DNA of 64,000 nt from Candidatus Poribacteria bacterium (GCA_022828145.1 JAJEJA010000120.1:1-64000), one strand, 5' to 3'; numbered from the stretch's first letter, positions 1 to 9,012 are shown. Numbers and translations: made by a program. Notes: generated by a model not told the origin, from the letters alone.

Positions 1-150
1 AATGGCGTCCTGTTCCAGGTAAGAATTCCACACTACGATCATACAAAACCCTCGTTGGAAGTCATCCAACCCAATCAAATCGCCGAGGACATGCTTCCAC
101 AGCGGAGTGAACGTCTCGGACTAAGAACCGATACACTGCCACTACTCTGA
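1..150 (+). CDS. 3' end of an unknown gene (partial)
   Basis: Frame 1 is open from the first base to a TGA at 148-150, giving 49 residues that end in RTDTLPLL. The gene begins outside the window. The fragment is hydrophilic, with no membrane segment and no motif I recognise (it includes the stretch VRIPHYDHTKPSLEVIQP). Codon use looks like the neighbouring genes, so it is probably a real C-terminus rather than a chance frame. No function can be assigned. The following 180 bases (151-330) carry no clear gene, and the next genes are on the opposite strand, so this reading unit ends here. Confidence 0.55.
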   Translation, partial: NGVLFQVRIPHYDHTKPSLEVIQPNQIAEDMLPQRSERLGLRTDTLPLL

Positions 151-330
151 AGTCCACAAGAGATAGCATCGTCTATTGCACATTACTTCTTATCACCCAT
201 AAAAAGCAGATTGTTCCCTCCGTAGAATCCGCAATCGTTTGGTTGGCATATTATGTAAGTCTCCATCACCTGCAATTATTTGTGATCGTGTAAGAGCGGA
301 TGCTAATCCTCCAGCACTCGTTGAAGGGTT

Positions 331-1566
331 CTAATCGCTTTCAAACCTTCTTGGTGGCTCTTTTTCATGCAATGTGAAATATCTCCATTTTTTGAATTTT
401 TCCTCAAGTGAAGGTGAACCTGAGCCGGGATTAAGTATAGGGACATAGAACCGATCAGTAGCGAGTTCTAATTCGTTTTTAATGTGGTTCATGACATGAA
501 TATCGCGCTCAACATCCAAGCAATCATCTTTAACTTTAACCCGTAGTTTAACGATGCCATCGGAATTACTTTCATCATATTCCAAATAGTCATAGGATTC
601 CAGAATACGATTCAGTTCACTTACAGGTTCCCAATTTTCCTCCCACTCGCCTGTTGAATCACGGTAAGTATAAGGACCAAAGGCATGATCGGGGTTAATT
701 TCCAATGCTTTTGTCCGATCTTCTATAGCCTTACTAATTTCCTTTTTCTTACTGTATAGAGTACTGCGATTAGCATAAGCAGGATACATGTTAGGGTTAT
801 CGTCTATTGCCTTACCATAATGTTCAATCGCTTTATCCCATAACTCATGCTTTTCTTTTGGATTCTCCATATTCTCCGCTTTGTTCTGGTAGGCGAAAGC
901 TATGTAGAATTCGTTATAGGCAGATTTGTGGACCTCTTGATTTCTGATATAGCCGTGGATATCGTTATAAATCTTTTCTGTAGTGATACCGTTTGTATTT
1001 CGAAGATACTTTATTATGTCCTTTTTAAGTTTTGCGGGAATACAGACAACCTTGTAATTGGCTTCTTTTGGATCAATATAGCCTCGTTTTGGACGAACAA
1101 ACACACTCTTTTGAGCTAAAATACGATGTGCTATCCCTGATGGTTGTTCTATCCGGACTAAATCTCTTTTCTGAACAATAATCCTTCCATTCTCACTTGG
1201 TTGACCATCACAAGCAAAGAATAACGCGATATTAAAATCAGTCGTAAAATCAATAAGATTCGTTTGACTCTCGTAGTGTTGTAATTGTGTAAGAATAGAT
1301 AAATCAGACGCATGCTCACCAGTCGTCATAAAAGCTCTAACTTGATTAGAAATTTCACTCTCTATATTCTCAATGTTAAAATCAGACAATTCGGTCTCAA
1401 GACCTGCATCTTGAATAATACGCTCACATTCACGATAAAGTGTTGATGATATTTTACTATGGTGTTTTGGTTCTCCACGGAACAGAAAATTACCCTCAAT
1501 TGAAAGATTGGCAATGTTTTGAATTATGTCAAAAATCTCATTTGGAAAAGTATCTTGCTGAGGCAT
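331..1566 (-). CDS. FRG-domain protein with TPR-like repeats
   Basis: A 411-residue cytoplasmic protein. The N-terminal half is an FRG domain: the family-naming F-R-G is at residues 29-31, followed by the conserved region around residues 96-119 (HYESQTNLIDFTTD, then FFACD). Residues about 228-300 form TPR-like helical repeats (KAIEHYGKAIDDNPNMYPAY, then KAIEDRTKALEINPDHAF). The last 100 residues are an unassigned charged domain. FRG domains are often found in toxin or defence proteins, but their biochemistry is poorly defined, so a defence role is inference from family and from the neighbouring restriction and repair genes. It lies 36 bases downstream of the 182-residue gene on the same strand and probably shares its promoter. 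An AAAAGGA about 12 bases upstream supports the ATG at 1566. Confidence 0.8.
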   Translation of the reverse strand: MPQQDTFPNEIFDIIQNIANLSIEGNFLFRGEPKHHSKISSTLYRECERIIQDAGLETELSDFNIENIESEISNQVRAFMTTGEHASDLSILTQLQHYESQTNLIDFTTDFNIALFFACDGQPSENGRIIVQKRDLVRIEQPSGIAHRILAQKSVFVRPKRGYIDPKEANYKVVCIPAKLKKDIIKYLRNTNGITTEKIYNDIHGYIRNQEVHKSAYNEFYIAFAYQNKAENMENPKEKHELWDKAIEHYGKAIDDNPNMYPAYANRSTLYSKKKEISKAIEDRTKALEINPDHAFGPYTYRDSTGEWEENWEPVSELNRILESYDYLEYDESNSDGIVKLRVKVKDDCLDVERDIHVMNHIKNELELATDRFYVPILNPGSGSPSLEEKFKKWRYFTLHEKEPPRRFESD

Positions 1567-1602
1567 TCCTTGTTTTAATCCTTTTCGTGAAATTATAACT
1601 AA

Positions 1603-2151
1603 TCAGATTTTTGAAGCCATTATCGAACACCATTCCTTAAATCCGGCAGCAGACAATCCAATTTTTGTGTCATATTTATCACCTAATTCTGGTATTGCCA
1701 ACATTGTAACGTACATACCCAAGTTTTCTATATAAAAACGGAAAGTCTCATGAGGCATTTCAGGCAACTTATCCCAAAATGTATCCTCAAATAGACGTTT
1801 GATAGGAGATGGATATTTTGGTGAATCTTCTGAATACATACCAATCAATGACACTATCCTTTTATTAGGATCATTCATTTTATAATACGCTATCTCAAGA
1901 TCACTATTAGCATCTTGCCAGTCTGATCGAAACGCAAATGCAGTGCAATTTGGAATCGGCTCTCTAAATACCCCTATCTTCTCAATTGGTATATCTTTCC
2001 CAACAGAATCTGAATACCCATTATGCTCCTTCTCAATTACCGGAGACGTAAACAGAGATAGTAATCGATCAGGCACTTCATCATGAAGATCATGCGGCAT
2101 TGCTTCATCTGATATTAATAATATCGTTTTTAACACCTTTTTATTATCCAT
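1603..2151 (-). CDS. conserved-looking hypothetical protein, 182 aa
   Basis: An unrecognised soluble protein with no signal peptide and no membrane segment. It starts MDNKKVLKTILLISDEAMPH, is acidic in the middle, and ends GFKEWCSIMASKI. A strong GGAG Shine-Dalgarno lies about 7 bases before the ATG. The gene is the first of a two-gene minus-strand unit with the FRG protein, 36 bases apart, behind a good promoter at 2324-2352. Pairing with an FRG protein and divergence from an hsdR gene make a defence or toxin/antitoxin role conceivable, but nothing in the sequence demonstrates it. Confidence 0.7.
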   Translation of the reverse strand: MDNKKVLKTILLISDEAMPHDLHDEVPDRLLSLFTSPVIEKEHNGYSDSVGKDIPIEKIGVFREPIPNCTAFAFRSDWQDANSDLEIAYYKMNDPNKRIVSLIGMYSEDSPKYPSPIKRLFEDTFWDKLPEMPHETFRFYIENLGMYVTMLAIPELGDKYDTKIGLSAAGFKEWCSIMASKI

Positions 2152-2323
2152 AGGTTACACTCCTTCTAATATCTTTTAAAGATAAATTCTTTGTTACGTT
2201 CCCTGTAGTAGTTATTAGATATTTTAATACTGCCTGCAGACTTTCTAACCAAGTACTCAATAGTTTAATTATACCAAATGCCAGGACAATCAAACCAACG
2301 ATTCATGTGAAAAGTGTGAATAT

Positions 2324-2352
2324 ATTATAGCACAAACACATATATGTTTCAA
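2324..2352 (-). promoter_or_regulatory. sigma70-type promoter for the 182-aa/FRG unit
   Basis: Read on the minus strand: -35 TTGAAA (plus-strand TTTCAA at 2347-2352), 17-bp spacer, -10 TATAAT (plus-strand ATTATA at 2324-2329). This matches 11 of 12 consensus bases with the ideal spacing. It sits about 170 bases upstream of the start at 2151, implying a long leader. Confidence 0.6.
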
Positions 2353-2396
2353 CACATTACGATCCGCCATTTTGAATGAATAAAATTCGGTATTTA

Positions 2397-2405
2397 TGTT
2401 ATAAT
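2397..2405 (+). promoter_or_regulatory. extended -10 promoter for hsdR
   Basis: TGTTATAAT at 2397-2405 is a perfect extended -10 element (TG-N-TATAAT), about 90 bases upstream of the hsdR start codon. No good -35 box is present at 17 bp, which is usual for this promoter type. The rest of 2152-2494 is AT-rich intergenic DNA between divergent genes with no other feature that I can support. Confidence 0.5.
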
Positions 2406-2494
2406 ACAGATCGTGCCTCAACGTCATGTGCGCGTATAGCACTTGGTGGATATCTGTTTCTATTGGTTATATTGAATGAGATTAGGAAACTATT

Positions 2495-5368
2495 ATGTCA
2501 GAACGCTCCGCAGTCCAAGAACCACTCCTCAAATACGCAAACGAAATAGGATGGACACGCGTATCCCGCGCAGAAGCCTTGCAGATGCGTAGGGGTGATG
2601 CAACCACACTCTATTTTTCTGATATCCTGAAAGCACAGCTCCTGAAACTCAACAAGGAAGTCATAGACGAATCCAACTGCACAGACGTGACACGGAAACT
2701 CAGACAACTAAAATCAACTCTTAAAGGAAACCAAGAAGCACTCGCTTGGATTCGGGGTGAGAAATCAACCTATGTAGCAGGTGAAAACCGAGAACGTAAC
2801 GTTACCCTAATAGACTTTGATAACCCCGACAACAATCTTTACCATGTCACCGACGAATGGGAACAGCACGGTACAGTCCATCGGAACCGTGCTGATGTAG
2901 TTTTTCTAATCAACGGTATCCCTATTGCAATCGTAGAAGCAAAATCTGCCAACAAACGTGATGGATTAGCACTCGGAGTAGAGCAGATACACCGTTATCA
3001 TAGCGAAACGCCAGAGATGTTCACTACCGCGCAACTCTACGCAGTCACACAACTCACCGATCTCTTTTATAGTGTGACGTGGAACACCAACCGCAAGAAC
3101 CTATTCAACTGGAAAACGGACGAACCCGCAGACTATGAACAGAAAATTAAGACATTTTTCGACCGCAACCGATTGCTCCAAACATTGCAGCAAACCATCA
3201 TATTCCAGAGTAGAGACGACCAACTCACTAAAGTTGTGCTGCGTCAACATCAGACGCGGGCAGTGGAAAAGGTGATTGATCGGGTGAACGATCCGAACAA
3301 ACGGCGCGGACTTGTTTGGCACACACAAGGCAGCGGCAAAACACTTACGATGATAACGATTGCAGCACGACTTCTGCGTGCAGGAACACAGACAGAAAAA
3401 CCGACCGTGCTAATGCTCGTTGACCGTAATGAGTTAGAAAGCCAACTCTTTAAGAACATCACCGGCTACGGCATCACATCGTTGAAAGTTGCACAGAACA
3501 AAGACGATTTGGAAGACATATTAGCATCAGATTATCGCGGTTTGGTTGTGTCAATGATTCATAAGTTTGATAAGAGACCAGCGAACCTAAACACGCGTGA
3601 ACGCGTGGTGGTGTTGGTAGACGAAGCACACCGAACCACCGGAGGAGATTTCGGAAATTACCTGATGGCAGCCCTCCCAAATGCTACATATATCGGATTC
3701 ACCGGCACACCGATTGACAGCCTGTCCACAGGTGAAGGCACTTTCAAAGTATTCGGCAAAGATGATACACAGGGATATCTTGACAAATACGCAATCACAG
3801 AATCTATTGAAGACGGCACAACTGTCAAATTAAATTATATGCTGGCATCTTCCGATTTACGGGTTGATAGAGAAGTATTAGAGACCGAATTCCTTAACCT
3901 TGCAGAAGCATCAGGCGTTAGCGATCCTGATGAACTAAACGCGATCCTCGACCGTTCTGTGAAGCTGAAAGAGATATTGAAAGCACCCGCACGCATAGCA
4001 CGGATAGCCGAATGTATAGCAGAACACTTTCTAAACACTGTAGAACCGATGGGATTCAAAGCGTTCTTAGTCGCCGTAGACCGCGAAGCATGCGCGTTGT
4101 ATAAGCAGGCACTTGACAAACACTTACCCACCGAATACTCGGAAGTCGTCTACTCAGATGACAACCGAGATTCTGAATTAATGAAATCGTTTCACCGCTC
4201 TTATGAACAGGAAAGGGAGATACGTAAGCGATTCATTGATAAGACTGCACAACCGAAAATCCTCATCGTAACACAGAAATTGCTGACAGGGTTTGATGCG
4301 CCGATCCTTTACTGCATGTATCTCGACAAACCGATGCGTGACCACGTATTGTTACAGTCTATTGCGCGTGTTAACCGTCCCTATGAAGACGCGGATGGAC
4401 TCGTAAAACCTGCCGGATTTGTACTGGATTTTGTCGGTATCTTTGAAAATATCAAAAATGCACTTGCATTCGATTCCGATGAGGTGGAGAGTGTTATTCA
4501 GAATATTGAGGTGCTAAAAGCGGCATTTGAGAAAATGATGCGTGAAGACGCACAGCAGTATCTACACTTTGCTGAAGGATCGGACGATAAGGCGAAGGAA
4601 CAAGCGATTGAACATTTTGAGGACAAAGACCTCCGAGAAACATTTTTTTCGTTCTTCAAAACGCTGCAAAATCTCTATAACATATTATCACCTGATGCGT
4701 TCTTACACCCTTTTTTAGAGAATTATCAGAAACTTACAGCATTGTATGGATTAATTCGTAACGCATTTTCAACACACCCTTATGTCCATAGAGAGTTAAC
4801 AAACAAGACGCGAGAACTTCTAAAAAATCAAACCCAGGGAGACCTCTTTGCATTGCCAAATGAAGTTTATGAATTGAACGAAACCACTTTACAGCAATTA
4901 GATCAGAGTAACACCTCCGATACAGTAAAGGTCTTGAATTTGGCAAAAGCAGTCCGTCAAACAGTGACGGACAACGCAGAAGCCAAACCATTTCTGAGAT
5001 CTATCGGGGACCGAGCAGAAGCTGCAATTCAAGACCTTGAAGATCGTCAATTAGGAACACAAGATGCTCTCACAGAATTCCTAAAGTTAGCAGAATCAAT
5101 TTCACGCGCCGAAAGGGAACAGCACCAGATGGCGTTAGATGACAATTCTTTTGCAGTCTATACTGTTATGAGCGATGCTATGGAGATCGTTACGCCAGAA
5201 CAGGCACGATCAGTTAACCAAGTATTTGAGCAGTTTCCTGATTATCAGTGGGACGAGCTTCAACAACAAGAATTGCGAACTACGCTCTATAGTACATTAG
5301 CACCTTCAGTTGATATTTGCACTAAGATAGAAATAACGAACAAATTGTTAACGTTGCAGCGACTATGA
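2495..5368 (+). CDS. hsdR: type I restriction endonuclease subunit R (HsdR)
   Basis: 957 residues, the normal size for an HsdR motor/nuclease subunit. The N-terminal nuclease domain shows a PD-(D/E)xK signature: Asp134 in RADVVF, then Glu148-Ala-Lys150 in IVEAKS. The SF2 motor follows: Q-like motif around residue 250, Walker A TQGSGKT at 277-283, DEAH at 376-379, TGTP at 403-406, and motif VI (QSIARVNRPY) at about 622-631. In the family, HsdR translocates DNA by ATP hydrolysis and cleaves it at a distance, but only in complex with HsdM and HsdS. Neither is encoded in this window, and the genes upstream are on the other strand. The stop overlaps the next gene by 4 bases (ATGA). It could be an orphan HsdR using M and S subunits encoded elsewhere. 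Confidence 0.92.
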   Translation: MSERSAVQEPLLKYANEIGWTRVSRAEALQMRRGDATTLYFSDILKAQLLKLNKEVIDESNCTDVTRKLRQLKSTLKGNQEALAWIRGEKSTYVAGENRERNVTLIDFDNPDNNLYHVTDEWEQHGTVHRNRADVVFLINGIPIAIVEAKSANKRDGLALGVEQIHRYHSETPEMFTTAQLYAVTQLTDLFYSVTWNTNRKNLFNWKTDEPADYEQKIKTFFDRNRLLQTLQQTIIFQSRDDQLTKVVLRQHQTRAVEKVIDRVNDPNKRRGLVWHTQGSGKTLTMITIAARLLRAGTQTEKPTVLMLVDRNELESQLFKNITGYGITSLKVAQNKDDLEDILASDYRGLVVSMIHKFDKRPANLNTRERVVVLVDEAHRTTGGDFGNYLMAALPNATYIGFTGTPIDSLSTGEGTFKVFGKDDTQGYLDKYAITESIEDGTTVKLNYMLASSDLRVDREVLETEFLNLAEASGVSDPDELNAILDRSVKLKEILKAPARIARIAECIAEHFLNTVEPMGFKAFLVAVDREACALYKQALDKHLPTEYSEVVYSDDNRDSELMKSFHRSYEQEREIRKRFIDKTAQPKILIVTQKLLTGFDAPILYCMYLDKPMRDHVLLQSIARVNRPYEDADGLVKPAGFVLDFVGIFENIKNALAFDSDEVESVIQNIEVLKAAFEKMMREDAQQYLHFAEGSDDKAKEQAIEHFEDKDLRETFFSFFKTLQNLYNILSPDAFLHPFLENYQKLTALYGLIRNAFSTHPYVHRELTNKTRELLKNQTQGDLFALPNEVYELNETTLQQLDQSNTSDTVKVLNLAKAVRQTVTDNAEAKPFLRSIGDRAEAAIQDLEDRQLGTQDALTEFLKLAESISRAEREQHQMALDDNSFAVYTVMSDAMEIVTPEQARSVNQVFEQFPDYQWDELQQQELRTTLYSTLAPSVDICTKIEITNKLLTLQRL

Positions 5369-5694
5369 AAACCCAAAACATATTGCAAAACCCAACGGAA
5401 TTGAAAAGTGAAGTTTGGCGATGGGCAGACCACATTGGTGTTGAAGTACACGAGGTACATATACGTCAGATGCGTCGGAAATGGGCATCTATATCAACCA
5501 ATGGCAGGTTGACACTCAACACCGATTTGCTACATCTACCGGAAACATTAACGGAGCTCGTCATTGTGCATGAATTGGTGCATCTGCTTGTGCCGAATCA
5601 TGGCAAGTTGTTTAAAGGGTATATGTCAGCGTATCTTCCTGATTGGGAAGAACGGCAAAAATGCTTGAAGGAAGGTGTTACGAGCGGTTTTTAG
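5365..5694 (+). CDS. YgjP-type (DUF45) zinc metallopeptidase-like protein
   Basis: 109 residues, a compact single domain. It contains the gluzincin-like motif HELVHLLVPNHG near residues 70-81: HExxH with a third His-containing NH, followed by a conserved Phe (KLFKGY). This is the signature of the YgjP/WLM metallopeptidase group (DUF45). Its start overlaps the hsdR stop by 4 bases, so it is translationally coupled to hsdR. YgjP-like proteins are recurrent companions of type I restriction loci, where their role is not well established; maturation or regulated removal of subunits is a guess. It lacks any signal peptide and should be cytoplasmic. Confidence 0.85.
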   Translation: MKTQNILQNPTELKSEVWRWADHIGVEVHEVHIRQMRRKWASISTNGRLTLNTDLLHLPETLTELVIVHELVHLLVPNHGKLFKGYMSAYLPDWEERQKCLKEGVTSGF

Positions 5695-5786
5695 AAATCC
5701 CAAAGAATGTTATAACCCTATAATATTCTATGATTGTAGCGATATAACTATATTGTGTTACAAGCAAATTGGTAAAAGTAAGATAA

Positions 5787-7160
5787 ATGACACCCTTAAA
5801 AATAGACTTTGACAAAGGCACGCTTATCCTACAGAACGTCCCTAAAACAATCCAACCGAAGTTGCCTGATATGCTTTGGGATGAACGTACACTTACCTTC
5901 CGCGCGCCCGCTTACAGATACCGGCATATCGTATCCCAGCTGCGAGCACACGACATACCATACACCGATTCGGCACGACAATTCACTATTAAAGAATTTA
6001 CCAATAATAAGAAAGTAACGCCATATCCGTATCAAACTGAAGCGATTGATGCATGGCACGCAAATAACAGACGCGGTGTGATTAGTCTACCCACAGGTGC
6101 GGGGAAAACTTTCATCGCAATTCTGCTCATCGCAGAAACACAACGTCCAACGCTTGTGCACGTGCCGACGATTGATCTTATGCATCAATGGTCTGATGTA
6201 TTGAAAGAACATTTCGGAGAAGAGGTGGGCATCTTTGGCGGAGGTGAACATGAAATGCGAGACCTCACAGTTACAACCTATCAGTCGGCTGTCATGCATG
6301 CACCACACTATGGGAATCGGTTCGGTTTCGCTATATTTGATGAATGCCACCATCTTCCGGGAGAACAGTATCAGTACGCTGCGATCAGCAGTATCGCACC
6401 ATTCCGTTTAGGGTTATCAGCGACACCTGATCGTGTTGACGGTAAAGAGAGTAGACTCTATGCACTTGTCGGTGAGTGTTGTTATGAAGCACAGGTGCAG
6501 GAACTCTCTGGTAAAACGCTCTCAGAGTATCGCGTCGTCACTATTGCAGTTGATATGGAAGACATTGAAAGGATACAATATGATGAAGCACGGCGCACTT
6601 ATCTAAGTTTTCTGAAGCAAGCGAAAATAAACATGGGGGTACCAAGTGGATGGCAGACGTTCCTCTGGAAATCATCTCAATCCGAAACTGGACGCACAGC
6701 CTTTAACGCTTATCTTACACAGAAACGGCTTAGTTTTGCTTCTACTGCAAAAAAAGAGTGGGTGTGGAAACTGATACAACGACATCGTGGGGATCGCATC
6801 CTTATCTTTACACAAGATAACGACACTGCATATCAACTCGGGACACGTTTCTTCCTGCCAGTCATAACACATCAGACAAAACAGAAAGAACGAAAAGCGT
6901 TCCTGAACGGATTTCGTGATGGTACTTATGCTATCCTTATCACTTCAAAAGCACTGAATGAAGGTGTAGATGTGCCAGAAGCAAATGTCGCTATTATCGT
7001 CTCTGGCAGCGGCAGCGTCCGAGAACATGTGCAACGCTTAGGACGAATCCTTCGTAAACGTGAAGGAAAACAGGCTGTCCTTTACGAACTAATATCTAAA
7101 CAGACAGGTGAACAATTTGTTAACAAACGCCGCAGACAACATCACGCTTATCAAAAATAA
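5787..7160 (+). CDS. XPB-like SF2 DNA helicase
   Basis: 457 residues with the compact architecture of prokaryotic XPB. Residues 1-75 form a small N-terminal domain in the position of the damage-recognition domain. The helicase core has Q-like PYPYQTEAI at 79-87, Walker A LPTGAGKT at 101-108, DECH at 185-188 and SAT at 211-213. An insertion at about 265-320 is in the position of the thumb domain. The second RecA domain has SKALNEGVDVPEA at about 387-399 and QRLGRILR at 416-423. In archaea, XPB works with the nuclease Bax1 in DNA repair, unwinding DNA 3'-5'. The next gene is a Bax1 (DUF790) homologue, which strongly supports this assignment. It follows the YgjP gene by 92 bases, with a possible shared transcript from hsdR. 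Confidence 0.85.
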   Translation: MTPLKIDFDKGTLILQNVPKTIQPKLPDMLWDERTLTFRAPAYRYRHIVSQLRAHDIPYTDSARQFTIKEFTNNKKVTPYPYQTEAIDAWHANNRRGVISLPTGAGKTFIAILLIAETQRPTLVHVPTIDLMHQWSDVLKEHFGEEVGIFGGGEHEMRDLTVTTYQSAVMHAPHYGNRFGFAIFDECHHLPGEQYQYAAISSIAPFRLGLSATPDRVDGKESRLYALVGECCYEAQVQELSGKTLSEYRVVTIAVDMEDIERIQYDEARRTYLSFLKQAKINMGVPSGWQTFLWKSSQSETGRTAFNAYLTQKRLSFASTAKKEWVWKLIQRHRGDRILIFTQDNDTAYQLGTRFFLPVITHQTKQKERKAFLNGFRDGTYAILITSKALNEGVDVPEANVAIIVSGSGSVREHVQRLGRILRKREGKQAVLYELISKQTGEQFVNKRRRQHHAYQK

Positions 7161-7238
7161 AGATTAACTTCTTGCATAGTAGTAGGCACTCTCCGAGTGC
7201 CGTCTCTTACATCACGCTTATAAAAGATAAACATTAAC
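7140..7238 (+). repeat. 29-bp imperfect direct repeat flanking a hairpin, duplicating the XPB gene end
   Basis: Bases 7140-7168 (last codons of the helicase gene plus stop and 8 bases) recur at 7210-7238 with 3 mismatches in 29. Between them is a GGCACTC-TCC-GAGTGCC hairpin at 7185-7201, the same element as at 9410-9426. The arrangement looks like insertion of the hairpin element with duplication of the target, though 29 bp would be an unusually long target duplication. Confidence 0.7.
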
Positions 7239-7262
7239 CCATCACATGCCTACCGGACGACT

Positions 7263-8561
7263 ATGCTCACAAAAGACCTACTCCGATATAAAATACAGAA
7301 CGGTAAAATCTATCCACAATTTGTAAAACCGACTGATGAGAAGTTGTTATCGGTTGCGGATCAATTAATTACTGTATTTGAAAAATCTTCGGACAAAACA
7401 CGGTCAACGTTGTTAGCAGCAACTAAAGAGGTTATAGATAGTTCAGCGTTACCCCTCATCATCAAACGGGGATTTGAAAAACTGCTGTTAGATAGGACTG
7501 ACTTTGATACTTCGCCTAACGAAGCACTCATTACGTTTCGACACAGACTCTTCACAGAGACCAGTCGTTTGCTCTCACAAGAACAGTTTAAGGATTATTC
7601 AGCATATCAACAGAAAGTATTAGAAGTCGTTGACAGCGAATCATTAGCAGATGGCAGTGTTGCAGATCAAAATGCGTTAGGTGAAAAACTCTATGCTGAC
7701 CTTCCGAGTTGTCAACCAATTTTATCGTTTAAGACACTTTCACCCGTACACCTGCTACACCGCTACAACACTGCCCAGGTGCAAGGATTACTACTGCATT
7801 GTAACTCACTCACCTTAAATCTCACGGATTCTATGACAGCAGAATTACGGCAGTTGTTCAAATATCTCAGGTTTCATCAGTTATTGTGCACAATACAACG
7901 CGGGGATGGATCCAAGGACACGCACCAACAAGAACACGATGAACAGAAAGGCAGAACTGAAAATCAGAATGTATATCGGATTACTGTAGATGGACCGCTA
8001 AATCTATTTTACAAAACGAAGCGTTACGGTATGAATTTGGCAAACTTCTTTGTCGCCGTGTTGCACCAACCGAAGTGGGAACTCATAGCTGAAATCCAGA
8101 TGCGGAATAAACGTCCTTTACGACTCTATCTCAATGAAACGTGTGGGATAAAACCGATTTCACAACAGTTCCTGGCATACATTCCTGAAGATATTGCACA
8201 TTTCCAAGCCATGCTCGCTAATAAAACAGAGGAGTGGCAGATAAACCCAGGCAGTCAGTTCCTGCCTTTACCAGGGGATGCCTACTGCTTTCCAGATTAT
8301 GAACTCGTGCATAATAGTGGTGTAAAGGTCGCAATTGAGTTGTTTCATCCTTGGCATCAAGGTCATCTGCTATCTCGCCTTCAGACACTTGCTGAACGCA
8401 CAAATACACCCTTGATCCTTGGTGTTTCAAAGGAATTAGAGAAAAAACCTATCATAGCTGATGCAATAGAGTCATCCCTATATTTCTCTCAGTTCGGTTT
8501 TACCTTCCGAGATGTCCCGACTATGGGAACCTTGCTTCCGATTCTTAATGCGCTTGTGTAG
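7263..8561 (+). CDS. DUF790 family nuclease, Bax1-like
   Basis: 432 residues beginning MLTKDLLRYKIQNGKIYP, the typical DUF790/Bax1 N-terminus. The C-terminal domain carries a PD-(D/E)xK-like core: Asp345 in CFPDYE, then Glu359 in VAIELFHPWH with nearby His362 and His365. In archaea, Bax1 is the XPB partner and a structure-specific nuclease, and the helicase-nuclease pair acts in nucleotide-excision-type repair. The gene immediately follows the XPB-like helicase in the same direction. The Shine-Dalgarno is weak, so translation may be lower or coupled. The insertion of a repeat between the two genes has stretched their spacing to 102 bases. Confidence 0.8.
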   Translation: MLTKDLLRYKIQNGKIYPQFVKPTDEKLLSVADQLITVFEKSSDKTRSTLLAATKEVIDSSALPLIIKRGFEKLLLDRTDFDTSPNEALITFRHRLFTETSRLLSQEQFKDYSAYQQKVLEVVDSESLADGSVADQNALGEKLYADLPSCQPILSFKTLSPVHLLHRYNTAQVQGLLLHCNSLTLNLTDSMTAELRQLFKYLRFHQLLCTIQRGDGSKDTHQQEHDEQKGRTENQNVYRITVDGPLNLFYKTKRYGMNLANFFVAVLHQPKWELIAEIQMRNKRPLRLYLNETCGIKPISQQFLAYIPEDIAHFQAMLANKTEEWQINPGSQFLPLPGDAYCFPDYELVHNSGVKVAIELFHPWHQGHLLSRLQTLAERTNTPLILGVSKELEKKPIIADAIESSLYFSQFGFTFRDVPTMGTLLPILNALV

Positions 8562-8601
8562 TAACCAATTCTATCTGTTCTTATCCTTTTTTATTTAACT
8601 T

Positions 8602-8814
8602 CTAAGAATCTTTATCAAGCTCATGTTCATTAATATTGACCTCTACCCAATCATCCCATCCATACTCATTGGCAATAATTAAGACTGCATCCCTGCCAAA
8701 TTCCCTAATCTCATCAAGTTTTTTTTTATCCAATTCGGGGTTATAGGATATATTCACATTGATTGTTTTCAGGTTAGGGTGTGTAAAGTTTTTGTCACTA
8801 TTTGTTAGCTCAGA
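8602..8814 (-). pseudogene. C-terminal fragment of a decayed gene
   Basis: The minus strand is open over about 70 codons, ending at a TAG (plus 8602-8604). It reads LDKKKLDEIREFGRDAVLII, then ANEYGWDDWVEVNINEHEL and DKDS. The composition is protein-like, but there is no start codon with a Shine-Dalgarno. Upstream, the frame is closed by a stop; a single-base shift near 8807 would join it to a second open frame that runs into repeats at 8970-9040. This looks like the 3' end of a gene broken by frameshift and repeat insertion. I do not recognise the family. Confidence 0.4.
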
Positions 8815-8963
8815 CTAAATAAATATGTCGGGTAGAGGAACAAAACCCATAAATCAACGATGTGAATACGCTTATGGCATTCATTGGGCGTCAATTTAAG
8901 AGAACTTAGAATCTCTGATGAATCACTCTGAAACCTTATGGTTATAAGGATTGTCTTCTCTTC

Positions 8964-9012
8964 AGTCCCGACAAATGCCAAACGCGCATTTGGCGTTGAT
9001 TTGGTAGGGACG
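8964..9012. repeat. hairpin (CAAACGC loop) inserted inside an AGTCCC/GGGACG repeat
   Basis: CAAATGC (8972-8978) pairs with GCATTTG (8986-8992) around the loop CAAACGC (8979-8985). The same loop with a different stem occurs at 39530-39552 and, in reverse, at 15015-15037. On both sides lie the two halves of the repeat found intact at 9211-9234: AGTCCCG at 8964-8970 and TAGGGACGATATG from 9005. One mobile hairpin therefore appears to have landed within another. Confidence 0.7.
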
